A stretch of DNA of 58,087 nt from a virus. The DNA is taken from positions 1-58,087 of IMG/VR virus record IMGVR_UViG_3300022912_000001; one strand, written 5' to 3'. The stretch's first letter is position 1. Every line of letters starts with the position of its first letter. The notes beneath the pieces were generated by a model. It ran no database searches, was not told the origin of the DNA, and was given only the letters and a program-made list of their open reading frames with translations. Below are positions 49,910 to 57,133 of this stretch, piece by piece. The position numbers and the translations under genes were made by a program.

Positions 49910-50365
49910 ATGAATTTGAACAAAGTACCAGACAACGAGATAAGAGAAGAGTTTATATCTCGCTTTAAGAAGGTTGAGGGAACCAAACTCAAGAGCACAA
50001 GAGATACTGCCAATCATGTCATAGCATTCTTTCAAGAGCTTGATATGACTAAAGAGAATTTCGTAGTTATCTATCTTGACAACCAATTAACAATTATAGA
50101 TAGTCAGGCATTATTTGTTGGTACTATTGATAGTGCCGCAGTATACCCAAGAACTATCATTGAGAATGTTATCAGCAAGGGTGCTAATGGTGTGATACTT
50201 GCACATAATCATCCAAGCGGTGAAACTTCTCCAAGCAGTCCAGATAGGAATGTGACTGCAAAGATAAATACTGCATTGAGTTCTATTGATGTAGACTTAC
50301 TAGACCATATCATTGTAGGCAAGGGTTGCGATTTTACATCCTTTGCAGATATGATGCTATTATGA
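49910..50365 (+). CDS. RadC-like JAB/MPN-domain protein
   Basis: 151 aa. Near residues 95-112 it has ILAHNHPSG...S..D: the JAMM signature H99-x-H101 with S109 and D112, as in the RadC (DUF2466) family; an acidic residue in an upstream strand completes the metal site. Only the catalytic domain is present, without RadC's N-terminal helix-hairpin-helix. RadC-like domains are frequent in phages and mobile elements; their activity (possibly isopeptidase or nuclease) is not firmly established. Confidence 0.88.
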   Translation: MNLNKVPDNEIREEFISRFKKVEGTKLKSTRDTANHVIAFFQELDMTKENFVVIYLDNQLTIIDSQALFVGTIDSAAVYPRTIIENVISKGANGVILAHNHPSGETSPSSPDRNVTAKINTALSSIDVDLLDHIIVGKGCDFTSFADMMLL

Positions 50366-50511
50366 AACTGTCTAAGTTTGACAGACTGTTTAATTGGTCT
50401 ATAGCACTAATAGTTACATTATTACTATCATACGCACATGATGGAAACATTCCAAACTATAGCATTATGCTAATTGTAATGTATATATTTGCAAGAGGTG
50501 AAATTAAATGA
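50362..50511 (+). CDS. Small two-helix membrane protein (49 aa)
   Basis: ATG at 50362 overlaps the RadC-like stop (ATGA), which I prefer to the TTG at 50326 that lacks a ribosome site. It has two hydrophobic segments (WSIALIVTLLLSY and YSIMLIVMYIFA) joined by a short polar turn, so probably a small inner-membrane hairpin. Unknown role. Confidence 0.6.
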   Translation: MKLSKFDRLFNWSIALIVTLLLSYAHDGNIPNYSIMLIVMYIFARGEIK

Positions 50512-50729
50512 AACTATCTGTCCAAACATACAAAGTTAGTGATGGCGTTCCTGCTACACCAAAGAATGTAAGTCAACAGTTTACACCTTTTGCTGAACCA
50601 GTCTACAGTACATTAGATAGATGGAAAGGTAAGGATGGTAATTATAAGGAAGATGGTCATAAGTTCAAAGAGCTTTGCAAAAAGTGTGGCAGAGCATTTG
50701 GAGACCATTATCATAATCAATGCTATTAA
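50508..50729 (+). CDS. Small zinc-knuckle protein (73 aa)
   Basis: ATGA-coupled to the membrane protein. The C-terminal end has CKKCGRAFGDHYHNQC (about 57-72), a Cys2-His-Cys arrangement suited to one zinc ion. The N-terminal half is Thr/Pro-rich and unstructured. Likely nucleic-acid or protein binding; no family known. Confidence 0.6.
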   Translation: MKLSVQTYKVSDGVPATPKNVSQQFTPFAEPVYSTLDRWKGKDGNYKEDGHKFKELCKKCGRAFGDHYHNQCY

Positions 50730-50741
50730 GGAGAGTGATAA

Positions 50742-50963
50742 ATGATTAACGACCAAGCATATGCTGTAATATATTTTGTTTGTGCAATCATATCTCTTGT
50801 ATTTATACAGGAGGACAGCAAGAGCAATGGCTTTACTGGCGCACAGTACGCACTAGCAAATGTTGTTGTTGCATTCATGTGGCCTATCTATTATGTCTTT
50901 AAGATGATACGATTATGGGCGCATTGGAGAAGGCGACTCAAACATCCCTGGTTAAACGAATAG
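50742..50963 (+). CDS. Small membrane protein (73 aa)
   Basis: ATG after AAGGAGAGTGATAA. Two hydrophobic stretches, AYAVIYFVCAIISLVFIQ (5-22) and YALANVVVAFMWPIYYVFKMI (35-56), are followed by a basic, Trp/Arg-rich tail inside the cell. It is the last gene before the structured intergenic region. Function unknown. Confidence 0.65.
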   Translation: MINDQAYAVIYFVCAIISLVFIQEDSKSNGFTGAQYALANVVVAFMWPIYYVFKMIRLWAHWRRRLKHPWLNE

Positions 50964-51214
50964 AGCATTCAACTGACAGGCACTACTGTTTGCTCTCCGA
51001 AGTTCCAGTAGGTGTTCCCCCACTTTAGCCTGTCAGTAATATTACATGCGCAGGAGCCTGTGCTACCCACGCCTAACGGCTTCTAAGTAGTATTGGGTGA
51101 CTGCGCTCCTATTGAGCCTGAAGCCCTGGCATACCAAAATAGCCTTTAGCATGTCAGGGTGGCTCATATATCCATTGACTTTTAACTTTTAACAACTAAA
51201 TTGAAAGACTAAAT
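50964..51214 (+). ncRNA. Structured intergenic RNA candidate with three adjacent stem-loops
   Basis: No ORF here. Stem A: ACTGACAGGC (50972-50981) with GCCTGTCAGT (51028-51037), enclosing CTACTG/CAGTAG (50983-50988, 51006-51011); AGAGCA (50962-50967) can pair with TGCTCT in its loop (50991-50996), a possible pseudoknot. Stem B: AGGAGC (51052-51057) with GCTCCT (51105-51110), and ACCCA/TGGGT inside. Stem C: GAGCC (51114-51118) with GGCTC (51161-51165), and CCCTGGCAT/ATGTCAGGG inside. The compact series suggests a functional RNA; a weak TTGACT-16-TAAATT promoter (51175-51202) follows. It is not a tRNA: no T-loop or acceptor stem is seen. Confidence 0.5.
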
Positions 51215-51682
51215 ATGATAAGACCTATTATAGAGATGCCACTTAGTGATGCGATTATAGATGAGAGACTGTCTACAAAGGCAGAGCCAATAATACTTAA
51301 TGGCAAAAACTCTAATGCTGTCAAAGAGACAGTCAGGAAGATTGGACAAGACTTATTAGATACAGCCTATTCAAATGAACGCTGTTTAGGTCTTGCTGCA
51401 AATCAAATTGGACACATAACTCGCATGTTTGTGTTTAAATTCGGGGATAAGTTTATATTGGCCATTAACCCTGAAGTAATTATGTACTCAGTTGACACAT
51501 TCCCTAGTTGGGAGTCATGCTTGAGTAGGCCAGGGCGTGAGCCAATAAAGGTGAGACGATTCAAGAGATTGAAGGTAGGATTCCTCAATGAGAATTTTGA
51601 ACTAAAGATAATGAAGCTTGCAGGCCGAACGGCTGTTGAGTTTCAGCATGAACTTGACCACTTGGAGGGCAAATTGATATGA
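51215..51682 (+). CDS. def: Peptide deformylase
   Basis: 155 aa with all three deformylase motifs: GLAANQIG (59-66), ESCLS (100-104, normally EGCLS) and QHELDHLEG (144-152). C102, H145 and H149 are the metal ligands. It removes the formyl group from nascent N-terminal methionine. It is shorter than bacterial enzymes and stops just after motif 3, like other phage deformylases, which lack the C-terminal helix. Phage copies probably keep phage or host proteins maturing late in infection. The ribosome site is weak (GAAAG). Confidence 0.95.
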   Translation: MIRPIIEMPLSDAIIDERLSTKAEPIILNGKNSNAVKETVRKIGQDLLDTAYSNERCLGLAANQIGHITRMFVFKFGDKFILAINPEVIMYSVDTFPSWESCLSRPGREPIKVRRFKRLKVGFLNENFELKIMKLAGRTAVEFQHELDHLEGKLI

Positions 51683-52005
51683 CGAAGAAAGAGGTTTTTA
51701 GCAATAGACCTGGAGTTGTCTATGAGGGGCATGAGAGCAAAGATGTATTGTATGAGCTTACTCATGTCAAAGAGGGTAGTAGTTGGCGTACAGTATATGT
51801 AGCTGAATATCACGCTCGTGGTAATGTTGTTGAGGTATTCATAGCAGATAAGCAAGTTGATGCTGAACGTCATTTCTTTGGCGTGTCTGAGGGTACTGTT
51901 GCACCAATACCTGACCTGTATGTTTATCAAGAGACTATTTATCCTGCTGAACAATTAGCGGATGAAGCAACGCTTGATTTGTTCGATGCGAAGGAGAGTT
52001 TGTAA
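51679..52005 (+). CDS. Hypothetical protein (108 aa)
   Basis: ATGA-coupled to the deformylase gene. Soluble, beta-rich and acidic towards the C-terminus. No motif recognised. The tight coupling suggests co-expression with deformylase, not shared function. Confidence 0.65.
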   Translation: MTKKEVFSNRPGVVYEGHESKDVLYELTHVKEGSSWRTVYVAEYHARGNVVEVFIADKQVDAERHFFGVSEGTVAPIPDLYVYQETIYPAEQLADEATLDLFDAKESL

Positions 52006-52301
52006 TGCGTGAGAAATATACACCTGGAGCAATAGGCATATCTAAAGGTGCAACAACTATAGCACTTCATCCTATAGCTAGTGGTGTTAAAGATGATATT
52101 ATTGAGACTAAGCACTCTCTATCTATTTACTCCATAATGAATGATGAAGGTCGTATTAAGCAGATTACAAGCATTAATATGACTGAAGATACAATGCGAG
52201 TATTACATGATACTCTTTGTGCTTACATTTCACAAGTCAACGATAATAAATTGAATGAACTGGAGGATATTGATGCCAAACAAGAAGGCGAAGAATCGTA
52301 A
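52005..52301 (+). CDS. Hypothetical protein (98 aa)
   Basis: Starts TAATG on the previous stop and overlaps the following 43-aa gene by 29 bases. Mixed alpha/beta, acidic tail (EDIDAKQEGEES). It carries the GGAGG ribosome site of the next gene inside its own coding sequence. Unknown family. Confidence 0.6.
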   Translation: MREKYTPGAIGISKGATTIALHPIASGVKDDIIETKHSLSIYSIMNDEGRIKQITSINMTEDTMRVLHDTLCAYISQVNDNKLNELEDIDAKQEGEES

Positions 52302-52404
52302 AATTAGGCGTGAAGAGATGGACAGAAAGCTGTCAAAGAATGGCAGAACTCCTGGTCAAATAGCGAGAGCTAAACGCAAAGCTGAACGAAAGAGTTCCTT
52401 GTGA
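52273..52404 (+). CDS. Very basic small protein (43 aa)
   Basis: ATG at 52273 lies 6 bases after GGAGG. The 43 residues include about 17 Lys or Arg (NKKAKNRKIRREEMDRK; RAKRKAERK), predicted mostly helical. Its TGA overlaps the GTG of the next gene (GTGA). It resembles a small nucleic-acid-binding peptide; no family is known to me. The strong ribosome site and coupling support translation. Confidence 0.65.
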   Translation: MPNKKAKNRKIRREEMDRKLSKNGRTPGQIARAKRKAERKSSL

Positions 52405-52745
52405 GTAATATTGATAGACTATATCGTATCAGCGCAACGTCTTATGCCTCATTGTCCGTTGAAGAAATGTGCATTAGGGTTATGACGTTGCCTGGTAGGG
52501 TTGCAGTCAGTAGCGATGCAAGTGATGAATATTATATTACTACTAAAGGTAACTACTGGAAAGATGAAACAACTGTTGAGCAAGACACAAGGAAGATACT
52601 TGGCTTAATACTTGACCATCCTTCAATACAAGATGATTTGAAATTGTCCTTTCGTGCAAACTTTGGCGCAGGGATAGATATACTATTTCATATAACCATA
52701 TCTTATGAGCAAGTTCGTGAGATAGCAATGAAACTGAGTAGATAG
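52401..52745 (+). CDS. Hypothetical protein with GTG start (114 aa)
   Basis: The GTG overlaps the stop of the 43-aa gene, and AAAG lies just before it. Soluble and beta-rich at first, helical at the C-terminus. No recognisable motif. Confidence 0.6.
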   Translation: MSNIDRLYRISATSYASLSVEEMCIRVMTLPGRVAVSSDASDEYYITTKGNYWKDETTVEQDTRKILGLILDHPSIQDDLKLSFRANFGAGIDILFHITISYEQVREIAMKLSR

Positions 52746-52755
52746 GAGAGCTAAA

Positions 52756-53181
52756 TTGGATAGCAAGACGAAACAAGAGGCAGAACAGGGAGTAAACATC
52801 CAAGACCTGCCAAAAGAGCTTCAGGATGAATTTGAGGCTATAATTGAACCTACTAAGACTGAACTATTCCTTACCATTAAGGATTTGGTCAATGCCCTGA
52901 ATAGCAATGATGGTGAGGCTGTAGGTAAGTCTCTATATCGTGCAAGTATTGGCGTTACTGTTATGAGTGTTGATATTGTTCAGTCACTTAAAGACCACAA
53001 GCATCTGCTCATGAAGCGCATAGCTAAACTGTCTGCTGATGTTGCAAGCCCAAAGATGATTAAATTCCTTGAGGGTACTGATGACCTTAGTTATACTGAC
53101 AGGGTTAAAGTTATCCATAATGCTCTAGGCATTGAAGCTGAAGCAAAGAGTAGAGCTGAGTCGGAAGTAGGGTTTGACTGA
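52756..53181 (+). CDS. Hypothetical protein with TTG start (141 aa)
   Basis: TTG at 52756 follows TAGGAGAG, the same ribosome cassette as elsewhere in this block. The protein is helical and acidic, with no catalytic signature. Its stop overlaps the start of the nuclease gene, so it may be an accessory to the recombination module that follows (inference from coupling). Confidence 0.6.
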   Translation: MDSKTKQEAEQGVNIQDLPKELQDEFEAIIEPTKTELFLTIKDLVNALNSNDGEAVGKSLYRASIGVTVMSVDIVQSLKDHKHLLMKRIAKLSADVASPKMIKFLEGTDDLSYTDRVKVIHNALGIEAEAKSRAESEVGFD

Positions 53182-53951
53182 TGTTATACGGCCCACTTGT
53201 AAGCAACGTTTATGATAGTTACATTGATGACTTAAACGCTGCAAAGAAGGCCGACCGCTATGTGGGGCATGAAGATAAATTTCATGCCTCTAGTGCGGGT
53301 CGTTGTATAAAGATGCAGAAATACGCTGTTGACCCTACTGTAGAGCCACGCAAGCCTGATGCAAGTAAGCTGAGACTGTTTAGACTCGGTGATATTGTTC
53401 ATGAGGATATTCAAGCGGCTGTTCAGAAGATAGCTGATGAGGGTGGCTTTCCTGATGTTATTACATTGATAGAGGAAGAAATCAATATACCTGAATGGAA
53501 TGTTAGGGGATTCTTCGACCTTGCATTCTATCATGTCAAAACAGGCATCCTTGAGGTCATTGACATTAAAACTTCTGCAACATATACATGGTCTAAGACA
53601 TTCGGAAGGCAAAAGAAGCCTACTAACGGATGGTATGAGAAGCAACTCATGACATATGGCATAGGACTTGAGCGAAGTGAGCTTATTCCTGGGCCAGTTA
53701 AGACTATATTGCACAGTAATGTTTGGTATAAGAAAGAAGATAGTGCAATGAAGCATAATCCTATTTCTGCCGAGACTTGGAGACAACCTACTATTGATTA
53801 CTGGACTGCTGTTTACGGAATAGTAGAATCTGGTGAGAAATTAATTGCAGGTGAAACACATGGTTGTCCATTCTATTCATTTGAATGTAACGGATACTGT
53901 GACTATGCATATATTTGTGGCTCGCCACTTACTAAGGCTAAGAAGAAATGA
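53181..53951 (+). CDS. Cas4-like PD-(D/E)XK exonuclease with putative Fe-S cluster
   Basis: 256 aa. RecB/Cas4-type core: RLGDIVHEDIQ (68-78, H74), RGFFDLAF (109-116, D113), EVIDIKTS (125-132, D128 and K130) and QLMTY (155-159, the QxxxY motif). C42 and the C-terminal C229, C236, C240, C246 are placed like the four-cysteine Fe-S cluster of Cas4/AddB nucleases, with one extra Cys. It probably resects DNA ends to give single strands for the annealing protein encoded two genes later. No CRISPR array is present. Confidence 0.88.
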   Translation: MLYGPLVSNVYDSYIDDLNAAKKADRYVGHEDKFHASSAGRCIKMQKYAVDPTVEPRKPDASKLRLFRLGDIVHEDIQAAVQKIADEGGFPDVITLIEEEINIPEWNVRGFFDLAFYHVKTGILEVIDIKTSATYTWSKTFGRQKKPTNGWYEKQLMTYGIGLERSELIPGPVKTILHSNVWYKKEDSAMKHNPISAETWRQPTIDYWTAVYGIVESGEKLIAGETHGCPFYSFECNGYCDYAYICGSPLTKAKKK

Positions 53952-54241
53952 TAACTGGCGTTAGAGTTATCAAAACTATAGCCTATGATATGCGAATAGG
54001 TGAAGTGCTGACTATTGGCAACCAAAAGGTTTCAATAGCTGGCTTCTCTGATGACATGAAACAAGTACAATTAACGCCAATATATGATACTGACACATTA
54101 CATGACCCTAACATTCGCAGATTGAAGGCTGGAGCACAGTACGCTCTTGACATAAATGTACTTCAACCTGAAAAGAATGTTGTAACCCTCAACGAAACAC
54201 GCTTGCCTATAGGAGATATAGCACATGGAGACAAACTCTAG
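53948..54241 (+). CDS. Hypothetical protein of the recombination operon (97 aa)
   Basis: ATGA-coupled to the nuclease, and overlaps the annealing-protein gene by 17 bases. Beta-rich, soluble, with an IGEVLTIGNQKVSIAGF segment (17-33) like a small barrel strand set. Its placement between nuclease and annealase suggests an accessory role; unassigned. Confidence 0.6.
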   Translation: MITGVRVIKTIAYDMRIGEVLTIGNQKVSIAGFSDDMKQVQLTPIYDTDTLHDPNIRRLKAGAQYALDINVLQPEKNVVTLNETRLPIGDIAHGDKL

Positions 54242-54977
54242 CGTTCAAACAATACCTCAAAATCAGTTGATAGGCTATAAGCCTGATGAAATAAAGGAAT
54301 TTCTCAAGTCTATTACTGACCAACATAGGCTTGTTAGTAATATACCTACTCCAACAAATGAAGTTAAGAAGGATTTTAACGGAATGGAGTATGTTGAGGT
54401 CAGTTATATGCGTAGGATTGCTAATGAGCAATTCCCTGGATGGTCTTTTACTGTCCTATCATACACTACGCACAGAGTTGACAAGTTTGAGGTCGCCTTT
54501 ACTGTGCATGGTAGGCTCACATGGTACGATAACGGCATACTAAGGCAGGGAGATATGGTTGCTAGTCATGCGAATCTCTTTGTTTACCTCAAGAAAAACG
54601 GTGTAGCTGTTGAAGATGAGGCCGGAAATAAGGTTCCATCAGGCTATCTTTCTGTGTCCAACGCATGGAAGAGTGCAGTTACAGAGTGTCAGAAGAAAGC
54701 ATTCAATAGTTATATGAATATAGCTGATGATGTTTACAGGAATGTTGACGTTTCACTCGATGAAAAAGAGCGAACAGAGCTTTTACTCATCATACAACCT
54801 ATTTCTTCAAGATGGCTAGAGGAAGAATATGGGGAAACTGTCGAATCAATGAATGATAAGGTGCTCTCAGGCACTATAAACAAGAGTAATATCAATGCCT
54901 CTCGCAGAAAAATGAACACTATGCTAGAGGATTGGAATGATAACAAGGAACAATGGGAAAAAGACAACAATTCTTAA
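54225..54977 (+). CDS. Rad52-family single-strand annealing protein
   Basis: 250 aa. Family-like features are YVEVSYMRRIANEQFPGWSF (about 56-75, like the 'L.e.FG..gW...v' part of Rad52/Sak), a central sheet, and NAWKSAVTECQKKAF (about 146-160, like 'A.tdAlKrAa..lG') followed by IADDVY. The C-terminal 60 residues are acidic and helical. It would coat resected single strands and anneal homologous partners, making concatemers for packaging, together with the Cas4-like nuclease and SSB-like protein. Confidence 0.75.
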   Translation: METNSSVQTIPQNQLIGYKPDEIKEFLKSITDQHRLVSNIPTPTNEVKKDFNGMEYVEVSYMRRIANEQFPGWSFTVLSYTTHRVDKFEVAFTVHGRLTWYDNGILRQGDMVASHANLFVYLKKNGVAVEDEAGNKVPSGYLSVSNAWKSAVTECQKKAFNSYMNIADDVYRNVDVSLDEKERTELLLIIQPISSRWLEEEYGETVESMNDKVLSGTINKSNINASRRKMNTMLEDWNDNKEQWEKDNNS

Positions 54978-55006
54978 TGTTTTTTGACATTTTTAACAAA
55001 CAACGC

Positions 55007-55034
55007 TTGCATTATGCTAGTATAGGATTATATT
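55007..55034 (+). promoter_or_regulatory. Candidate sigma70-type promoter for the SSB module
   Basis: TTGCAT (55007-55012), 16 bases, TATATT (55029-55034). A perfect TTGACA also lies upstream at 54984-54989 but has no -10 at the right distance. A start near 55041 would give a 40-base leader ending in the GAAAGGGAAACACA ribosome cassette at 55065-55079. The gap 54978-55079 is otherwise AT-rich and holds nothing else recognised. Confidence 0.5.
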
Positions 55035-55079
55035 AGTAGCATGATAAGCAACCTAACCGAAACACGAAAGGGAAACACA

Positions 55080-55514
55080 ATGGCAAAATCATTCTTACAG
55101 AAGATGGTTGAAGATGGTAAATATGAAGGTTCCGTAGAAATTCTTGTCGGAGCAATCAATGACAAAGAGATTACCATTTCTCTTGATGAATGTCTTACAG
55201 TCTCCAAGCTGACAAAGAAAATCAGCATTCCAGATTGCAAGAAATACATCAAAGCTGGTCTTCTGAGTGGCTCCGTAGAGTCATATCAGGATGCAGGATT
55301 TGTTCGTGCAGGTACAGTAGGTGGTGAAGGTCGTTCCGCAGGTCCAGTGCAGTTTATTCAGGTTGGCGATGCAAAAGCCATGCCTAAATTGTACTTCAAG
55401 TGGGATGGCGATAAAGCTGAAGATGCAGACCTGTCTGCTGTTGAAGCTTTGAGAACTGCCGTACAAGCTGTATTCGCAGAGCATTGCACAGTTGAAACGA
55501 AAGCGACTAAATAA
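55080..55514 (+). CDS. Unknown, probably highly expressed protein before the SSB-like gene (144 aa)
   Basis: ATG at 55080 is chosen over 55041 because the GAAAGGGAAACACA cassette lies directly before it. The product is soluble, with a strand-rich first half and a Gly-rich turn (GTVGGEGRSAGP, about 92-103). It has its own promoter, a strong ribosome site and a strong terminator, as expected for an abundant DNA-metabolism protein. Family not recognised. Confidence 0.7.
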   Translation: MAKSFLQKMVEDGKYEGSVEILVGAINDKEITISLDECLTVSKLTKKISIPDCKKYIKAGLLSGSVESYQDAGFVRAGTVGGEGRSAGPVQFIQVGDAKAMPKLYFKWDGDKAEDADLSAVEALRTAVQAVFAEHCTVETKATK

Positions 55515-55560
55515 GTCAACACTGGTTTCAACGCCACATCGAACTGAATTAAAGAATAAG

Positions 55561-55591
55561 CCCCAGCGAGCATGTCTCCCTGGGGTTTTTT
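55561..55591 (+). terminator. Intrinsic terminator
   Basis: CCCCAG..GAG (55561-55570) pairs with CTC..CTGGGG (55576-55585), one C/C mismatch, 5-base loop, followed by six Ts (55586-55591). This is the best-formed terminator in the window and ends the 55080 transcript. Confidence 0.88.
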
Positions 55592-55627
55592 CATCTTAAC
55601 AACACAAATGTAAAGGAAACACCAAAA

Positions 55628-56230
55628 ATGCGTGAACCTGCAAAACAACAGACCTTCGGTGACAATGACCGCAGAGCAATGTTTCAACCTGGTATATATA
55701 ATGCTCATGTATCTGAGCTTGTGACTCGTGAATTTGAAGACCACAACGAAGTGTTCAACGTGAAATTCAAGCTGGCAAGAGAAGGCTTGAAAGACATTGT
55801 AATACCTTTCGCAGTCTATGACGAAGGTGAAGAGGGTAAGCAGAAAGCTATCCTTGATAAAGATGATAACCCTGTTCTTATTGACTGCCTACGCTTTGAA
55901 GGTCGTGAGTTCAAACTGCCTAATGGCATGTGGTTCTATGAAAGCACAAAGTATGACTGGCAGACGAATGAGCAGTATGCTAATATCTGTGCTGCTATTG
56001 GCGTAGACTTCCCTGAGAAGAAAGTTGCAGGAGTAATGGTCAAAGTCTTGCAGAAGATTGATGGCGATGATATTCTCGGCAAGCCAGTAAAAATCAAAGT
56101 AGGTATGGCTAAATGGACAAACAAGAAGGCTGGTACTTCAGGTGAGTTCATGGCTGTCCTTGATGTATTGCCCTGGCCTGAAGGTAAGGCAATTACCATC
56201 GAAGAAGCTAAAGAGGAAGCACCCTTCTAA
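55628..56230 (+). CDS. Putative single-stranded DNA-binding protein (SSB-like, 200 aa)
   Basis: Begins after AAAGGAAACACC. The N-terminal 150 residues look like an OB-fold set of strands (GIYNAHVSELVTREF, EVFNVKFKLAR, GKPVKIKVGMAKW). The C-terminus is acidic and ends EEAKEEAPF, matching the acidic '-PF' tip by which bacterial and phage SSBs recruit partners. It likely protects single strands at the fork and during annealing. It lies between two terminators, a separate expression unit. Confidence 0.75.
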   Translation: MREPAKQQTFGDNDRRAMFQPGIYNAHVSELVTREFEDHNEVFNVKFKLAREGLKDIVIPFAVYDEGEEGKQKAILDKDDNPVLIDCLRFEGREFKLPNGMWFYESTKYDWQTNEQYANICAAIGVDFPEKKVAGVMVKVLQKIDGDDILGKPVKIKVGMAKWTNKKAGTSGEFMAVLDVLPWPEGKAITIEEAKEEAPF

Positions 56231-56255
56231 ATTCGTGCAGGATAAGTTGGGAAAC

Positions 56256-56290
56256 AAAAAGGGGTTGTATTTATTTACAGCCCCTTTTTT
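56256..56290 (+). terminator. Intrinsic terminator, potentially bidirectional
   Basis: AAAAAGGGGTTGT (56256-56268) pairs with ACAGCCCCTTTTTT (56277-56290), with one T-G pair, around an 8-base loop. The T-run on the plus strand and the A-run before the stem would allow termination in both directions. It ends the SSB-like gene transcript. Confidence 0.88.
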
Positions 56291-56303
56291 ATAGGAGAGC
56301 ATT

Positions 56304-56492
56304 ATGCTGGATAATATGCACAACAACCACCAGATATTCATGTGGGCTAGAGGCCTGGCAGTGAATGCTAGAGTTAAGTGGGAAGCCAGACGTATGAAAA
56401 AAAGATTTGATAAAACGTGTAAGTGTGGTGTTGCCTATAAAGGACTCCGCAAATATTGCTCAACTAAATGTGAAAGGAAGTATGATGGATAA
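56304..56492 (+). CDS. Small zinc-finger protein (62 aa)
   Basis: ATG after ATAGGAGAGCATT. The N-terminal half is a basic helix; the C-terminal half has CKCG (about 39-42) and CSTKC (about 52-56), a single zinc site such as in DksA/TraR-like or treble-clef fingers. Overlaps the next gene by 8 bases. Probably a nucleic-acid or RNA polymerase interacting protein; not assigned. Confidence 0.65.
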   Translation: MLDNMHNNHQIFMWARGLAVNARVKWEARRMKKRFDKTCKCGVAYKGLRKYCSTKCERKYDG

Positions 56493-56955
56493 TTTTACTG
56501 TTTACATTGCAATACCTTTAATGTTTTTAGCTATTGTATTTTTATTCTTTGCCGTTGTCTATAAGAATAGTCAGGTGAAGATGTATTACAGAAAATGGCA
56601 AGAAGTTATTAAAAGCTATAACAACATGAAAGAATATTATAACCAAAGAGTAGAGCGACAAAAAAGAAATGACAGATTAAATACAGAATGGCGAAATAAG
56701 AGAGCTGAAAAAGCAGAAGCTAAAGGATATAAATATAATCATCTTGTAAGCACCATTCCAAATACAAAAGAGAATAGAGCTATTGTTGCACAACTAAACA
56801 AAATGATGAAACTTTCAGAATCGAAGTATAGACTGATTATCAAATACCGTAAACCTAAAGATGGCTATAGCAACTATCAATTCAATTCTCATGTTAGACA
56901 AGAGGATGCTTTGCTGTTTTCAGTATATTTAAGGAATAAAGTTTATGAAAACTAA
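56485..56955 (+). CDS. Single-pass membrane protein with basic coiled coil (156 aa)
   Basis: ATG at 56485, 6 bases after AGGA, puts the hydrophobic helix (VYIAIPLMFLAIVFLFFAVVY) at residues 5-25. A long, basic, coiled-coil stretch (about 40-90) and a basic domain follow. The topology is N-terminus out, bulk in the cytoplasm. It might tether phage DNA or a host complex to the membrane (inference). Longer in-frame start codons lie inside the preceding gene and lack a ribosome site. Confidence 0.65.
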   Translation: MDNFTVYIAIPLMFLAIVFLFFAVVYKNSQVKMYYRKWQEVIKSYNNMKEYYNQRVERQKRNDRLNTEWRNKRAEKAEAKGYKYNHLVSTIPNTKENRAIVAQLNKMMKLSESKYRLIIKYRKPKDGYSNYQFNSHVRQEDALLFSVYLRNKVYEN

Positions 56956-57133
56956 AGACTTTGAATCATATAAGAATTTCTTTGGTTCTTATACTGTAGA
57001 AAATAGGAAGACAAGGAAAACTATTGAGTGGAGTATGCGTTGCCATAAAGCTTGTGACCTTGTGCGTAAATTACAGGAAGAAAAAGATATACAAGACAGA
57101 GAATATTTGGAAGAGAAAGGGGATGCAATTTGA
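56945..57133 (+). CDS. Hypothetical protein (62 aa)
   Basis: Starts within the end of the membrane-protein gene and is coupled to the next gene's TTG. Charged, helical, with a C-terminal Glu/Lys coil. No motif. Confidence 0.55.
   Translation: MKTKDFESYKNFFGSYTVENRKTRKTIEWSMRCHKACDLVRKLQEEKDIQDREYLEEKGDAI

Noticed and set aside
50964-51214. tRNA or tmRNA in the structured gap
   Set aside because: No T-loop sequence, no 7-bp acceptor with CCA, and arm lengths do not fit.
53232-53786. 184-codon minus-strand ORF
   Set aside because: Antisense to the Cas4-like nuclease, which has all catalytic motifs.
53181-53951. CRISPR adaptation system suggested by the Cas4-like gene
   Set aside because: No Cas1, Cas2 or repeat-spacer array anywhere; nuclease sits in a recombination operon.
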